The notes: generated from the letters alone by a model not told the origin. 6,456 nucleotides of DNA from Nitrospirota bacterium (GCA_023248505.1 JAHFEM010000120.1:1-6456); one strand, 5' to 3'. Shown: positions 1 to 5,875, counted from the first letter of the stretch. Made by a program: numbers and translations.

Positions 1-2
1 CG

Positions 3-56
3 GCGCTTGAAGAGGCGCGTCGGCAAAGGGGGGAGAGCCGTCCCTTGGCCCAATGA
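3..56 (+). CDS. Possible 3' end of a plus-strand gene (partial)
   Basis: Reading from base 3, seventeen codons run from the window edge to a TGA at 54-56, giving the tail ALEEARRQRGESRPLAQ. Its Glu/Arg-rich, helical composition looks like a natural protein C-terminus. A second frame (from base 1) is also open, to a TGA at 112-114, so the choice between them is uncertain. If real, this gene converges on the minus-strand nadK unit. No domain can be recognised from so little sequence. Confidence 0.25.
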   Translation, partial: ALEEARRQRGESRPLAQ

Positions 57-241
57 TCAAGGGCGGATGTGGACGCAGGGATCGGGGGATTTGATCGGGG
101 CAAGTCTGCCATGAGAGGGCGGGTCACATGGGATTTTACCGAAGAGATGTTTCATCGTCGGTTCCGTGGAGACGCTTCTTCCCGAACCGGCCATGGTCCC
201 GAGGGGGGAGAGGGTCCGTGATTGATTCATCGCCAGAAGGG
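57..241. other. Intergenic spacer, no gene recognised
   Basis: This stretch lies downstream of the minus-strand unit that ends at 242. The only structure I see is a short inverted repeat, CGGTTC at 159-164 and GAACCG at 184-189, with a 19-base loop and no T-run after it on either strand, so it is not a convincing terminator. A 62-codon minus-strand frame here has no ribosome binding site and does not look protein-like. Confidence 0.4.
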
Positions 242-493
242 TCATCCCGATTTTCTCATCGCCTCCAGCGCTTCCCTGACTTGTGTTTCGACCGCTTCGA
301 GGATCAGATCGTCATCGACCATATCGATTAAGTCGTCTTCGGTCACGGTGATGAACTTCCGCGCATTTCCCTTCGTGAGGGAGATGAGGAAGTTGTTATT
401 GGTGGAGCGGGTCGGAATCACCCCATCGGCTTGCGGATCGATCTTTTTGAGAACTTCCAGGAATTTCGTCCTCCCCGCCTCGACTTCATCCAT
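242..493 (-). CDS. Small acidic hypothetical protein (83 aa)
   Basis: I do not recognise this family. The start at 493 is chosen because AAGGAGGA sits 7 bases upstream. The same frame stays open upstream to 634, but that extension overlaps the end of the propeller gene and lacks a binding site. The 83-residue product begins MDEVEAGRTKFLEVLKK and has no signal peptide or membrane segment, so it is probably cytoplasmic. A basic helical start leads into a middle that could be beta-rich (FLISL, RKFITV around residues 38-50). This is followed by an acidic stretch (DDLIDMVDDDLI, about residues 53-64) and a C-terminal helix. It is the third gene of the nadK unit, 95 bases after the propeller stop, with a strong inverted repeat in the gap. 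The good binding site, plausible composition and position support a real gene; its function is unknown. Confidence 0.7.
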   Translation of the reverse strand: MDEVEAGRTKFLEVLKKIDPQADGVIPTRSTNNNFLISLTKGNARKFITVTEDDLIDMVDDDLILEAVETQVREALEAMRKSG

Positions 494-524
494 GGCCCAT
501 TCCTCCTTCGTTGCTAAAGATGCG

Positions 525-570
525 CGCGCGTTTCTCTTCGCCCCTTTGGTGGCTGCCGATGAAACGCGCG
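525..570 (-). repeat. 10-bp perfect inverted repeat between propeller and small gene
   Basis: The arms CGCGCGTTTC (525-534) and GAAACGCGCG (561-570) are perfect complements with a 26-base loop. In the minus-strand transcript this would fold into a GC-rich stem 18 bases after the propeller stop and about 25 bases before the ribosome binding site of the small gene. No T-run follows it, so it is not a standard intrinsic terminator. An mRNA-stabilising or attenuating intercistronic hairpin is more likely, by inference. Confidence 0.6.
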
Positions 571-588
571 AGTACAAGGCTCGATTTC

Positions 589-1788
589 TCAGCTCCCCGA
601 ATAGCGGCTGACCCCGCCGAAGGTGCCGAACCATTTGTTCCCTTCGGGGTCGATTGCGATCGAGTAGACGTAGTCTCCTAAAAGGCCGTTCATCGTGTTA
701 AAGTTTTTGAAGCGCTTCCCGTCAAACCGGCTGACCCCTTTATTGGTGCCGATCCACATCACCCCCTGTTTGTCGATCTCGAGGGCGTTCACGATATTCC
801 CCGCCAGGCCGTCGGCGGTGGTGTAGTTTTTGAAAGTCTTTCCATCGAACCGTGAGAGTCCTCCGCCCCAGGTTCCGAACCACTTGATCCCGTGGCTGTC
901 GATGGCCGAGGAGATGACATAGTTGGGATTGGCCTCTTGGTTTTCTTTTTGGCGCTGCTGATGATGGGCCGGCCCCTCCGGATAGGCCTCTTCCGAGGAA
1001 GGCGTTGCCTCCGCTCCAGACAGATCGGCGCCGAGTCCGTCCCGATGCGTCCATCCTTTCATCGTCTTCCCGTCGAACCGGTTCACCCCCCCCTCGGTGC
1101 CGAACCAGAGGACCCCGGAGGGCTCGCGTTCGATCGTGTAAACCCATTTGTCGACCAGGCCGTCGTCGATGGTATAGGTCACAAAGCTTTTTCCGTTGAA
1201 GCGGCTGGCCCCTTTCCAGGTGGCGACCCACATCGTCCCGTTCGGCTCAAAGAGCAGATCATAGACCCAGAGGTCGCCGAGGCCGTTCTTCGGGTTGTAC
1301 TGAACCCATTCGGGACCGTAACTCTTCGGCCCCCGGCCATAGGGGGTGAAGTGCTCCCACGCGCTTCCGTCGAATCGGCTCAGACCGCCGCCGTAGGTGC
1401 CGATCCAGGCGTTTCCCTTCGGATCGAAGTGAATCGAGACGACCACGTTCGATAGGAGGCCCGACTTCGTATTGTAGATCTGATGGGATTCGCTCTTCCG
1501 GTTGAAGCGGATCAGGCCGTTCGACGTTCCAATCCAGACCTCATCCCCCCGGATGGCCAACGTCCGTATCACCACCTCTCCGATCTGCCAGCCGGTCCAG
1601 AGGGAGGCGGCGCCGGGGGGAGGCGGCGTCTGCCCCTCGCTCAGGTGAACGCTCAAGAGAAGAACGGCGGATACAAAGAGGGCGAGTCGCCGAAGAGAAA
1701 CCGATCTTGGCTTCGGGCGGCATCGTCCTTCCTCCCGATGAGGTCGTTCAAGGTCGTTCGGCCGGAGCCATCCGTAACGATCGGCCAT
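589..1788 (-). CDS. Secreted seven-bladed Reg_prop beta-propeller protein
   Basis: A stand-alone propeller of the two-component-regulator type (Reg_prop). Seven W-[IFV]-[GA]-T signatures occur at about residues 85, 128, 187, 228, 303, 345 and 386 (399-residue numbering). Most are followed by RFDGK and a GL-x-x-x-x-V turn, and the spacing is mostly about 42 residues, so a full seven-blade ring is present. Blade 2 carries a Tyr/Pro-rich insertion. A polar Gln/Glu/His linker of about 35 residues separates blades 4 and 5. A hydrophobic segment near residues 33-50 (LRRLALFVSAVLLL) suggests export. In relatives these repeats form the sensor half of hybrid histidine kinases, but no kinase, Y_Y_Y or DNA-binding domain follows here. 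The start at 1788 overlaps the nadK stop (TAATG) and is preceded by GAGGGG. It leaves an odd 30-residue N-terminus, and the true start may be 1723 after a frameshift (see findings). The ligand is unknown. Confidence 0.85.
   Translation of the reverse strand: MADRYGWLRPNDLERPHREEGRCRPKPRSVSLRRLALFVSAVLLLSVHLSEGQTPPPPGAASLWTGWQIGEVVIRTLAIRGDEVWIGTSNGLIRFNRKSESHQIYNTKSGLLSNVVVSIHFDPKGNAWIGTYGGGLSRFDGSAWEHFTPYGRGPKSYGPEWVQYNPKNGLGDLWVYDLLFEPNGTMWVATWKGASRFNGKSFVTYTIDDGLVDKWVYTIEREPSGVLWFGTEGGVNRFDGKTMKGWTHRDGLGADLSGAEATPSSEEAYPEGPAHHQQRQKENQEANPNYVISSAIDSHGIKWFGTWGGGLSRFDGKTFKNYTTADGLAGNIVNALEIDKQGVMWIGTNKGVSRFDGKRFKNFNTMNGLLGDYVYSIAIDPEGNKWFGTFGGVSRYSGS
1741..1760. repeat. 10-bp tandem duplication
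   Basis: AGGTCGTTCA is followed immediately by AGGTCGTTCG, a tandem repeat with nine of ten bases identical. It lies in the doubtful N-terminal extension of the propeller gene, between the nadK stop and the strong ribosome binding site near 1730. Its length is not a multiple of three, so gain or loss of a copy would change the frame of anything starting upstream of it. Confidence 0.6.
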
Positions 1789-2615
1789 TACCCCTCGCCC
1801 CATTTTAATTTCTGCCGGAGGACCTGGTAGTAATTCCGATGCGGCGATTGGATTAACTTCAGCCGCCGCTCCGACGCCTCGATATGGATGATGTCCTCTC
1901 CCTCCAGGGGAAAGACCTCCTGTCCGTCGAGCATGACGAGGGCCCCCTTCTCCGCCGTTTTCAAAACGACATCGACCTCCACCTCCGCGGGGACGATAAT
2001 CGGGCGATTGGTCAGCGTGTGGGGCGAGATCGGGGTGAGGATCATCGCATTGACCGAAGGGTGCACAATCGGTCCGCCGGAAGCGAGGGAGTAGGCGGTC
2101 GATCCGGTCGCGGTGGAAATAATGAGGCCGTCGGCCCGCAACCAGGTGACGAATTGATGGTTGATGATGATCTCCAGTTTGATCAGCTTCGCCAATGTTC
2201 CGTGGCTGACGACGATATCGTTTAAAACCCTCGGCTGAGGGTGTTCCTTCTCGCCGCGACGGACCACCGACTTGAGCATCAATCGAGGATCGAGGATGTA
2301 CTGATTCTGAAAAATTCTCTCGAGGGTCGGGTAGAGCTCATCCAGGGTGACCTCGGTCAGAAATCCGAGGCTCCCGAGGTTCACCCCCAAAATCGGGATA
2401 TCCAGCCTCTCTACCAGTCGCGCCGCCGAGAGAAGCGTCCCATCTCCCCCGAGGACGATGAGCATGTCCAGCGAGGGGGGGAGGGTCGGTTTCTTCTTGG
2501 CGACATCAATGACGAGGGCTTCCTTTCCCTGTTGCTGGAGCCAATGGCTCAGCTTCTCAAGGACGGACTTTCCCTGGGGATGATCGGGCTTAAGAACGAT
2601 ACCAATTGTTTTCAT
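1788..2615 (-). CDS. nadK: NAD kinase
   Basis: This cytoplasmic enzyme phosphorylates NAD to NADP (EC 2.7.1.23) and is the only known route to NADP in most bacteria. At 275 residues it has normal family length and appears complete. Diagnostic motifs are GGDGT at residues 56-60 in the nucleotide-binding N-domain, LGVNLGSLGFLTE at 76-88, the N-[DE] motif as LNDIVV at 131-136, the Gly-rich ADGLIISTATGSTAYS at 161-176 followed by GGPIVHP, and MLDGQ at 228-232. The start at 2615 gives the standard beta-strand opening MKTIGIVLKP, although the bases before it hold only a poor ribosome binding site. It is the first gene of a minus-strand unit with its own promoter at 2671-2699, and its stop overlaps the propeller start. 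Function is certain at family level; kinetic properties and donor preference (ATP or polyphosphate) cannot be read from the sequence. Confidence 0.97.
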   Translation of the reverse strand: MKTIGIVLKPDHPQGKSVLEKLSHWLQQQGKEALVIDVAKKKPTLPPSLDMLIVLGGDGTLLSAARLVERLDIPILGVNLGSLGFLTEVTLDELYPTLERIFQNQYILDPRLMLKSVVRRGEKEHPQPRVLNDIVVSHGTLAKLIKLEIIINHQFVTWLRADGLIISTATGSTAYSLASGGPIVHPSVNAMILTPISPHTLTNRPIIVPAEVEVDVVLKTAEKGALVMLDGQEVFPLEGEDIIHIEASERRLKLIQSPHRNYYQVLRQKLKWGEG

Positions 2616-2670
2616 GGAATGAGTTCACGCGGTCTAAATTTGAAGAGATGAGTCAATCAGGGTGAATTCG

Positions 2671-2699
2671 ATTCTATACGCCCCCGTTTTCTTTGTCAA
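2671..2699 (-). promoter_or_regulatory. Sigma-70-type promoter of nadK unit
   Basis: On the minus strand a perfect -35 TTGACA (2699-2694), a 17-base spacer and a -10 TAGAAT (2676-2671, five of six consensus bases) are present. Transcription would begin near 2664, giving a leader of about 50 bases before the nadK start at 2615. This is the only good promoter seen for the three-gene nadK, propeller and small-protein unit. Confidence 0.75.
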
Positions 2700-2782
2700 C
2701 AAGAGAGGGGCGCAAAACCATGAGGAATCTGGGAATGAGGAGTGTAGGACAAAGATCTTCAACCCGAACGTTGATTCCGAAT

Positions 2783-3256
2783 TTAACTCGGGAGTCCTGT
2801 CAGGTAAAAATACCCCCCGTTGTAAAACATGTGAAGGAAAATGGAGGGGTAGAGGCTGCCGGACCGGTCCCGGAAATATCCGAAGAGAAGGGAGGGGAAA
2901 AACACGGATGCGGCCCAAAGGGGAGGATGGGTCAAGAAGTGCGCCGACACAAAGAGGAGCGAGACCAGGGCGTTTGCCCCGGTGATTCCGAGGAAGGCGC
3001 GCTCTCCCCATCGGGATCGGGACCAGGTCCCTTGGAGGAAGCCGCGAAAGAGAATCTCTCCAACCCAAGGCTGCCAGACGACCAGGAAGAGGAACGGCAT
3101 CGACAGGACCTGGCGCGGCGCCATCGGCGTCAGCGGCCGAAGCCGGGCCAGGAGCAACCAAAAAAGCCCGCCCGCGCCGAGCGCGAGCAGAAAGGGAGGA
3201 TCTTTATAAAACGGGGGGAGGGTGTCGAGGCCGATGTCATGGATGAGTTTACGCAT
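2783..3256 (-). CDS. CPBP (Abi/CAAX-type) intramembrane protease-like protein
   Basis: A 157-residue membrane protein with about five hydrophobic segments (near residues 21-38, 50-66, 88-106, 112-127 and 135-153). It fits the CPBP glutamic intramembrane protease family. Visible motifs are GEILFRG at 66-72, where EExxxR is expected, SAHF with His106, and LHMFYN with His142 and Asn146, the HxxxN motif. The C-terminal block around 118-150 (FFPSLLFGYFRDRSGSL, then LHMFYNGG) recalls compact family members of the kind that process sorting-signal tails, such as the JDVT-CTERM type, but I cannot confirm that subfamily. The first Glu of EExxxR, assigned as catalytic in the Rce1 structure, is Gly66 (GGA) here, so activity is doubtful. 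The start at 3256 is the only ATG before the first helix in this frame; it lacks a clear ribosome binding site. The gene probably has its own promoter and a structured leader, and lies 167 bases upstream of nadK. Confidence 0.85.
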   Translation of the reverse strand: MRKLIHDIGLDTLPPFYKDPPFLLALGAGGLFWLLLARLRPLTPMAPRQVLSMPFLFLVVWQPWVGEILFRGFLQGTWSRSRWGERAFLGITGANALVSLLFVSAHFLTHPPLWAASVFFPSLLFGYFRDRSGSLYPSIFLHMFYNGGYFYLTGLPS

Positions 3257-3279
3257 TGTGAAGAACGTGATCCGGTCGA

Positions 3280-3309
3280 GGGCTCCGGCAGAGAGACCTG
3301 CTTGAGCCC
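3280..3309 (-). promoter_or_regulatory. Nested hairpin in leader of the CPBP mRNA
   Basis: In the minus-strand RNA, GGGCUC pairs with GAGCCC. Inside this, after a two-by-two internal loop (AA opposite CG), GCAG pairs with CUGC around a six-base loop. The structure ends 23 bases before the CPBP start codon. No T-run follows, so it is not a terminator. It could affect translation or mRNA stability, which is an inference from position. Confidence 0.5.
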
Positions 3310-3425
3310 GGTGAGGATTGGGAAGGAAATCTGTCCGGCCCGAATCTGATGATCCCGTCGTCCATCATGGGAGGACACCCCGTTTTTGAGCGTCTCATGG
3401 TAAAATCAGCAGGGATAAAAAATGC

Positions 3426-3454
3426 AACGTAACATGAGCCTTTCGGCTTGTCAA
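3426..3454 (-). promoter_or_regulatory. Probable promoter of the CPBP gene
   Basis: Minus-strand TTGACA (3454-3449) is followed after 17 bases by TACGTT (3431-3426). The -10 matches only three of six consensus positions but is preceded by TGT, as in extended -10 promoters. The spacer includes a short AGCC-GAAA-GGCT dyad. The predicted leader would be roughly 160 bases long. Confidence 0.45.
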
Positions 3455-3522
3455 CACAGGTTGGGCATTGTGGAGAGATGGCGCGGCGGTTGAAGGCGTT
3501 TTTCGAATCGGTGGGCCTGAAG

Positions 3523-3558
3523 GGTCTCCTGCCGGCTCGCTCCAAGGCGGGAATGACC
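3523..3558. repeat. Imperfect inverted repeat upstream of the TPR gene promoter
   Basis: GGTC plus TCCTGCC (3523-3533) can pair with GGCGGGA, a two-base bulge AT, and GACC (3546-3558) across a 12-base loop, with one G-U pair. The right arm GGCGGGAATGACC resembles the end of common dispersed intergenic repeats of bacteria. The repeat ends 10 bases before the -35 box at 3569. It may be a degenerate repeat element or a regulatory dyad; one copy in the window cannot decide. Confidence 0.4.
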
Positions 3559-3568
3559 TCTGCTCTGC

Positions 3569-3597
3569 TTGACAATCGGGCGCTATTTTCATAGGAT
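3569..3597 (+). promoter_or_regulatory. Sigma-70-type promoter of the TPR protein gene
   Basis: A perfect -35 TTGACA (3569-3574), a 17-base spacer and -10 TAGGAT (3592-3597, four of six consensus bases) lie just upstream of the gene. Initiation near 3604 would leave a short leader containing the AAAGGAG ribosome binding site that precedes the ATG at 3627. Confidence 0.75.
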
Positions 3598-3626
3598 AGG
3601 TCGGTTTTGTTCAAAGGAGTGATGCA

Positions 3627-4454
3627 ATGCCTCATAAGATCCGAGTTCAAAAGAAGAGAGAAGATATTTCGCTTCGCCTGGTGAATCGATCGGAGGAGTT
3701 GGTCGAGCAGGTCCGAACCCATCCGAATTGGATCTGGGGAGGGATTGGAATAACGCTGGCCGTCGTCGCCCTTGTCTTCACCGTCTGGTTCGTAAATCAG
3801 CGGGCCGAGAAGAAAGCCGGAGCGCTCGAAGCGGAGGCGTTCCGACTCTTCCATGAGCCTCCTCCGCTTCCTCAGCCGAAAGAGGAGGGGAAGCCGGAGC
3901 CGGATATCATGGACAAGACGGAGCGGCTGAAGAAATCGGCCGGTCTCTATGATGAAATCTCCGAAAAGTATCCGAGGACAAATATCGCGCGGATCGCGGC
4001 GTATGACAGCGGCAACGTCTACTTTGAACTCAAGGATTATGATTCGGCGGAGAAGCGATACCTTGCTTCTCTTGAAAAATCGTCCGATCAAAAAGATCTC
4101 GCCTCCCTGACGCACCTTAAACTGGGATACCTTTATCAGAAGAAGGGAAATCCTGAACCGGCATTGAAGCACTTCCGTATGTCGTATGAGATGGAGGGAA
4201 GCGGCAACCGAGACCAGGCTGGATTCGAATTGGCGCGTGCTTTGGAATTGAATGATAAAAAAAGCGAGGCCGTCGAAATCTATAAGAAGGTTTCCGAGAA
4301 TTTCGCAAAGTCCCCTTGGGGGGTTGAGGCGAAAGTCCGGATGGATATACTGAATCCCCCAACCGCATCAACGCCGGCCCCCTCCGCAACGGAACCGGCT
4401 AAGACAACGACTCCCCAGGGAGCAAAAACCCAGACGGAATCAAAAAAACAGTAA
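3627..4454 (+). CDS. Membrane-anchored TPR protein, YfgM-like
   Basis: A 275-residue protein with a basic N-terminal tail, one transmembrane segment at about 36-57 (WIWGGIGITLAVVALVFTVW), a charged Pro-rich linker (77-95) and tetratricopeptide-like helix pairs. The pairs lie at about 103-150 (AYDSGNVYFELKDYDSAEKRY), 158-190 (LKLGYLYQKKGNPEPALKHF) and 196-228 (ELARALELNDKKSEAVEIY). A low-complexity Thr/Pro/Ala/Lys tail follows from about 243 to the end. This layout matches the YfgM-like family, in which an inner-membrane anchor presents TPRs to the periplasm and, in Escherichia coli, binds SecYEG and chaperones. Whether it does so here is inference. The start is supported by AAAGGAG 8 bases upstream and a strong promoter. 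It is a single-gene unit, divergent from the CPBP gene and convergent with the MltD gene, only 41 bases away. A generic TPR scaffold is the alternative. Confidence 0.85.
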   Translation: MPHKIRVQKKREDISLRLVNRSEELVEQVRTHPNWIWGGIGITLAVVALVFTVWFVNQRAEKKAGALEAEAFRLFHEPPPLPQPKEEGKPEPDIMDKTERLKKSAGLYDEISEKYPRTNIARIAAYDSGNVYFELKDYDSAEKRYLASLEKSSDQKDLASLTHLKLGYLYQKKGNPEPALKHFRMSYEMEGSGNRDQAGFELARALELNDKKSEAVEIYKKVSENFAKSPWGVEAKVRMDILNPPTASTPAPSATEPAKTTTPQGAKTQTESKKQ

Positions 4455-4495
4455 ACAGGGATTGAGTCGGCTTCTTTAAAGAAAGGCTGAAACGG
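4455..4495. other. Short convergent spacer with 12-bp AT-rich palindrome
   Basis: The 41 bases between the two convergent stops contain the perfect palindrome TTCTTTAAAGAA at 4472-4483. It is not GC-rich and has no following T-run on either strand, so it is at best a weak bidirectional terminator. I see no standard terminator here. Confidence 0.35.
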
Positions 4496-5773
4496 TCAGT
4501 CTTCGGTCGGGATGATCAGGTAGTGTCCCGCCTTAATCATGCTGTTTCTTCCCAACGCATTGGCTCGCAGCAGACTTCCGACGCTGACGTCGTACTTGCG
4601 TGCGATGGAGTTGAGGGTCTCCCCCTTCGAAATGCGATGCTTCTGGACATCGGTGTTCTTCGGCTCTTTCTCTAAGGCCGGGGAAAAGTTTGCCAGGAAG
4701 GTTTCGCGCGTCCCCGCCGGGAGCTTCAGATGATAATGCGGATAACCGGGCGGGGTCGACTCCTTCTTCAATTCCGGATTGTAAGCCTTAATCTCGGCAA
4801 GGGTCACCCCCGCCGCCTTCGCGATTGTCTTCAGCGCAGTGGCTTTCGGGATCTCCACCTCGTCATATGTGAAGGGGGGATGATACTCGATGAAGAATCC
4901 ATATTTCTGAGGGTTCTTTGCGATAATCGTCGCCGCCATAAATTTCGTGACATAATTCTTTGTCTCAGGACGTATATGCCGCGACTGTTTCAGCTCCCAA
5001 AAATCATCCGCCTTCGTCCGCGCCATGGCGCGCATAATCCTCCCTTCTCCTGCATTGTAGGAGGCCATCGACAGGGGCCACGACCCAAACATACCGAAGA
5101 GATCCCTGAGGTATTTTGCGGCAGCCGCTGTTGATTTGACCGGATCTCTCCGCTCATCAATCCACTGATCGATCCTCAAGCCATACTTTTTCCCGGTGCC
5201 TTTAATGAACTGCCAGGGGCCGGCCGCTTTTGCTCTGGAGAAAGCCTTTGGATTAAACCCGCTCTCGATGAGAGCGAGGAAGACGAGATCCTCGGGGAGT
5301 TGATGCTCCCGCAAGATATCCTTCATCAGCGGGACATATTGGCCGGAACGCGCGAGCCAGAGCTCGAATTTTTCTCTTAGCCGTGTTTGGAAAAAGACGA
5401 TGTAGTCGCTGACCAGTTCGTTGAAAACAATAGGCACATCGTAGGTGATGGACGGATCCAAAGGGTCCGCCAGGATGCTTTCCATGGAGAAAGGAGGGAG
5501 GACCGGGGGAAGCTCCAAGGTCAAAAGATCAAAGAAATCTTCGGGGAGATGTTCTTCGACCTCGATTTCCTCGAGCGGGGTTGAGCGATCGATTGCGGCT
5601 GGGCTTCCTTCGTCCGAAACCGAATCGATCGATTCGTCCGCAGCGATGCGGGTGGTTTCGAGCGAGGAGGCCGAAAGGTCCGATGCGTCTGCATCTGAAA
5701 AAATTGAATAAAATGAGAAAATGCCGGATAAGAAGAGGGCGAACCAGAGAGGAAATTTTTTCGTTTGACTCAT
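4496..5773 (-). CDS. mltD: MltD-like membrane-bound lytic murein transglycosylase with LysM
   Basis: This envelope enzyme would cleave the MurNAc-GlcNAc bond of peptidoglycan to form 1,6-anhydro ends. The chosen start at 5773 gives 425 residues, opening with a signal peptide (MSQTKKFPLWFALFLSGIFS) with a likely signal-peptidase I site after DADA near residue 30. GGAG lies 5 bases upstream. An upstream ATG at 5860 is excluded because it falls inside the -35 box. After an acidic Ser/Glu/Asp-rich linker (about 31-90) comes the SLT domain. It has catalytic Glu170 in ALIESGFNP, then AAGPWQFIKGTGKKYGL and SYNAGEGRI (238-246). A degenerate LysM-like segment follows (about 305-355, with GVTLAEIKAYNPEL), then a clear LysM at 379-422 (HRISKGETLNSIARKYDVS). 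Unlike E. coli MltD no lipobox Cys is seen, so it may be periplasmic, or anchored only through an uncleaved signal. Confidence 0.92.
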   Translation of the reverse strand: MSQTKKFPLWFALFLSGIFSFYSIFSDADASDLSASSLETTRIAADESIDSVSDEGSPAAIDRSTPLEEIEVEEHLPEDFFDLLTLELPPVLPPFSMESILADPLDPSITYDVPIVFNELVSDYIVFFQTRLREKFELWLARSGQYVPLMKDILREHQLPEDLVFLALIESGFNPKAFSRAKAAGPWQFIKGTGKKYGLRIDQWIDERRDPVKSTAAAAKYLRDLFGMFGSWPLSMASYNAGEGRIMRAMARTKADDFWELKQSRHIRPETKNYVTKFMAATIIAKNPQKYGFFIEYHPPFTYDEVEIPKATALKTIAKAAGVTLAEIKAYNPELKKESTPPGYPHYHLKLPAGTRETFLANFSPALEKEPKNTDVQKHRISKGETLNSIARKYDVSVGSLLRANALGRNSMIKAGHYLIIPTED

Positions 5774-5832
5774 CTGGGCTCCATTTTTGACGGGAGGATC
5801 GGCATCAAGAAGGGCCTCATCCTCAAGCACAT

Positions 5833-5860
5833 ATAATACTTTTTTCCCTCTTTTTGTCAA
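5833..5860 (-). promoter_or_regulatory. Promoter of the MltD-like gene
   Basis: Minus-strand -35 TTGACA (5860-5855), a 16-base A/G-rich spacer and -10 TATTAT (5838-5833, five of six consensus bases). Transcription near 5826 would give a leader of about 50 bases. This decides the start codon: the ATG at 5860 could not be in this transcript. Confidence 0.75.
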
Positions 5861-5875
5861 ACAATATAATATCGC

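Larger units (their letters stand above)
3257..3626. other. Divergent regulatory spacer between CPBP and TPR genes
   Basis: This 370-base region between divergent genes holds no convincing gene. It contains, in order, a nested hairpin in the CPBP leader (3280-3309), a likely minus-strand promoter (3426-3454), an imperfect inverted repeat (3523-3558) and a strong plus-strand promoter (3569-3597), each listed separately. A 38-codon plus-strand frame (3478-3594) and a 49-codon minus-strand frame (3249-3398) exist but have no useful ribosome binding site, and the first overlaps the promoter. Confidence 0.6.

Noticed and set aside
494..634. Longer version (130 aa) of the small hypothetical protein
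   Set aside because: It would overlap the end of the propeller gene and run through the inverted repeat, while a strong ribosome binding site precedes the internal ATG at 493.
2752..2791. Small hairpins as a terminator after the CPBP gene
   Set aside because: TCAAC/GTTGA and CCGA/TCGG stems are only 4-5 bp and lack a T-run, and the second overlaps the coding end.
2634..3161. 175-codon minus-strand frame overlapping the CPBP gene
   Set aside because: It is a shifted frame of the CPBP gene and of the nadK promoter region, rich in Pro/Arg, and shows no family features.
2693..3349. 218-codon plus-strand open frame across the CPBP region
   Set aside because: It is the complement of the CPBP gene, has a very charged Arg/Glu/Pro composition with no domain, and no promoter or binding site. 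The minus-strand frame has clear CPBP motifs and membrane helices.
3478..3594. 38-codon plus-strand frame upstream of the TPR gene
   Set aside because: It has no properly spaced ribosome binding site, and it overlaps the inverted repeat and the promoter of the next gene.
3249..4172. 307-codon minus-strand open frame
   Set aside because: It lies mostly opposite the TPR gene, which has a promoter, a ribosome binding site, a membrane anchor and TPR repeats. The minus-strand product is Arg/Leu-rich without domains.
5774..5860. Longer start for the MltD-like protein at 5860
   Set aside because: That ATG overlaps the -35 hexamer of the strong promoter, and the added residues would bury the signal peptide. 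The ATG at 5773 has GGAG at good spacing.
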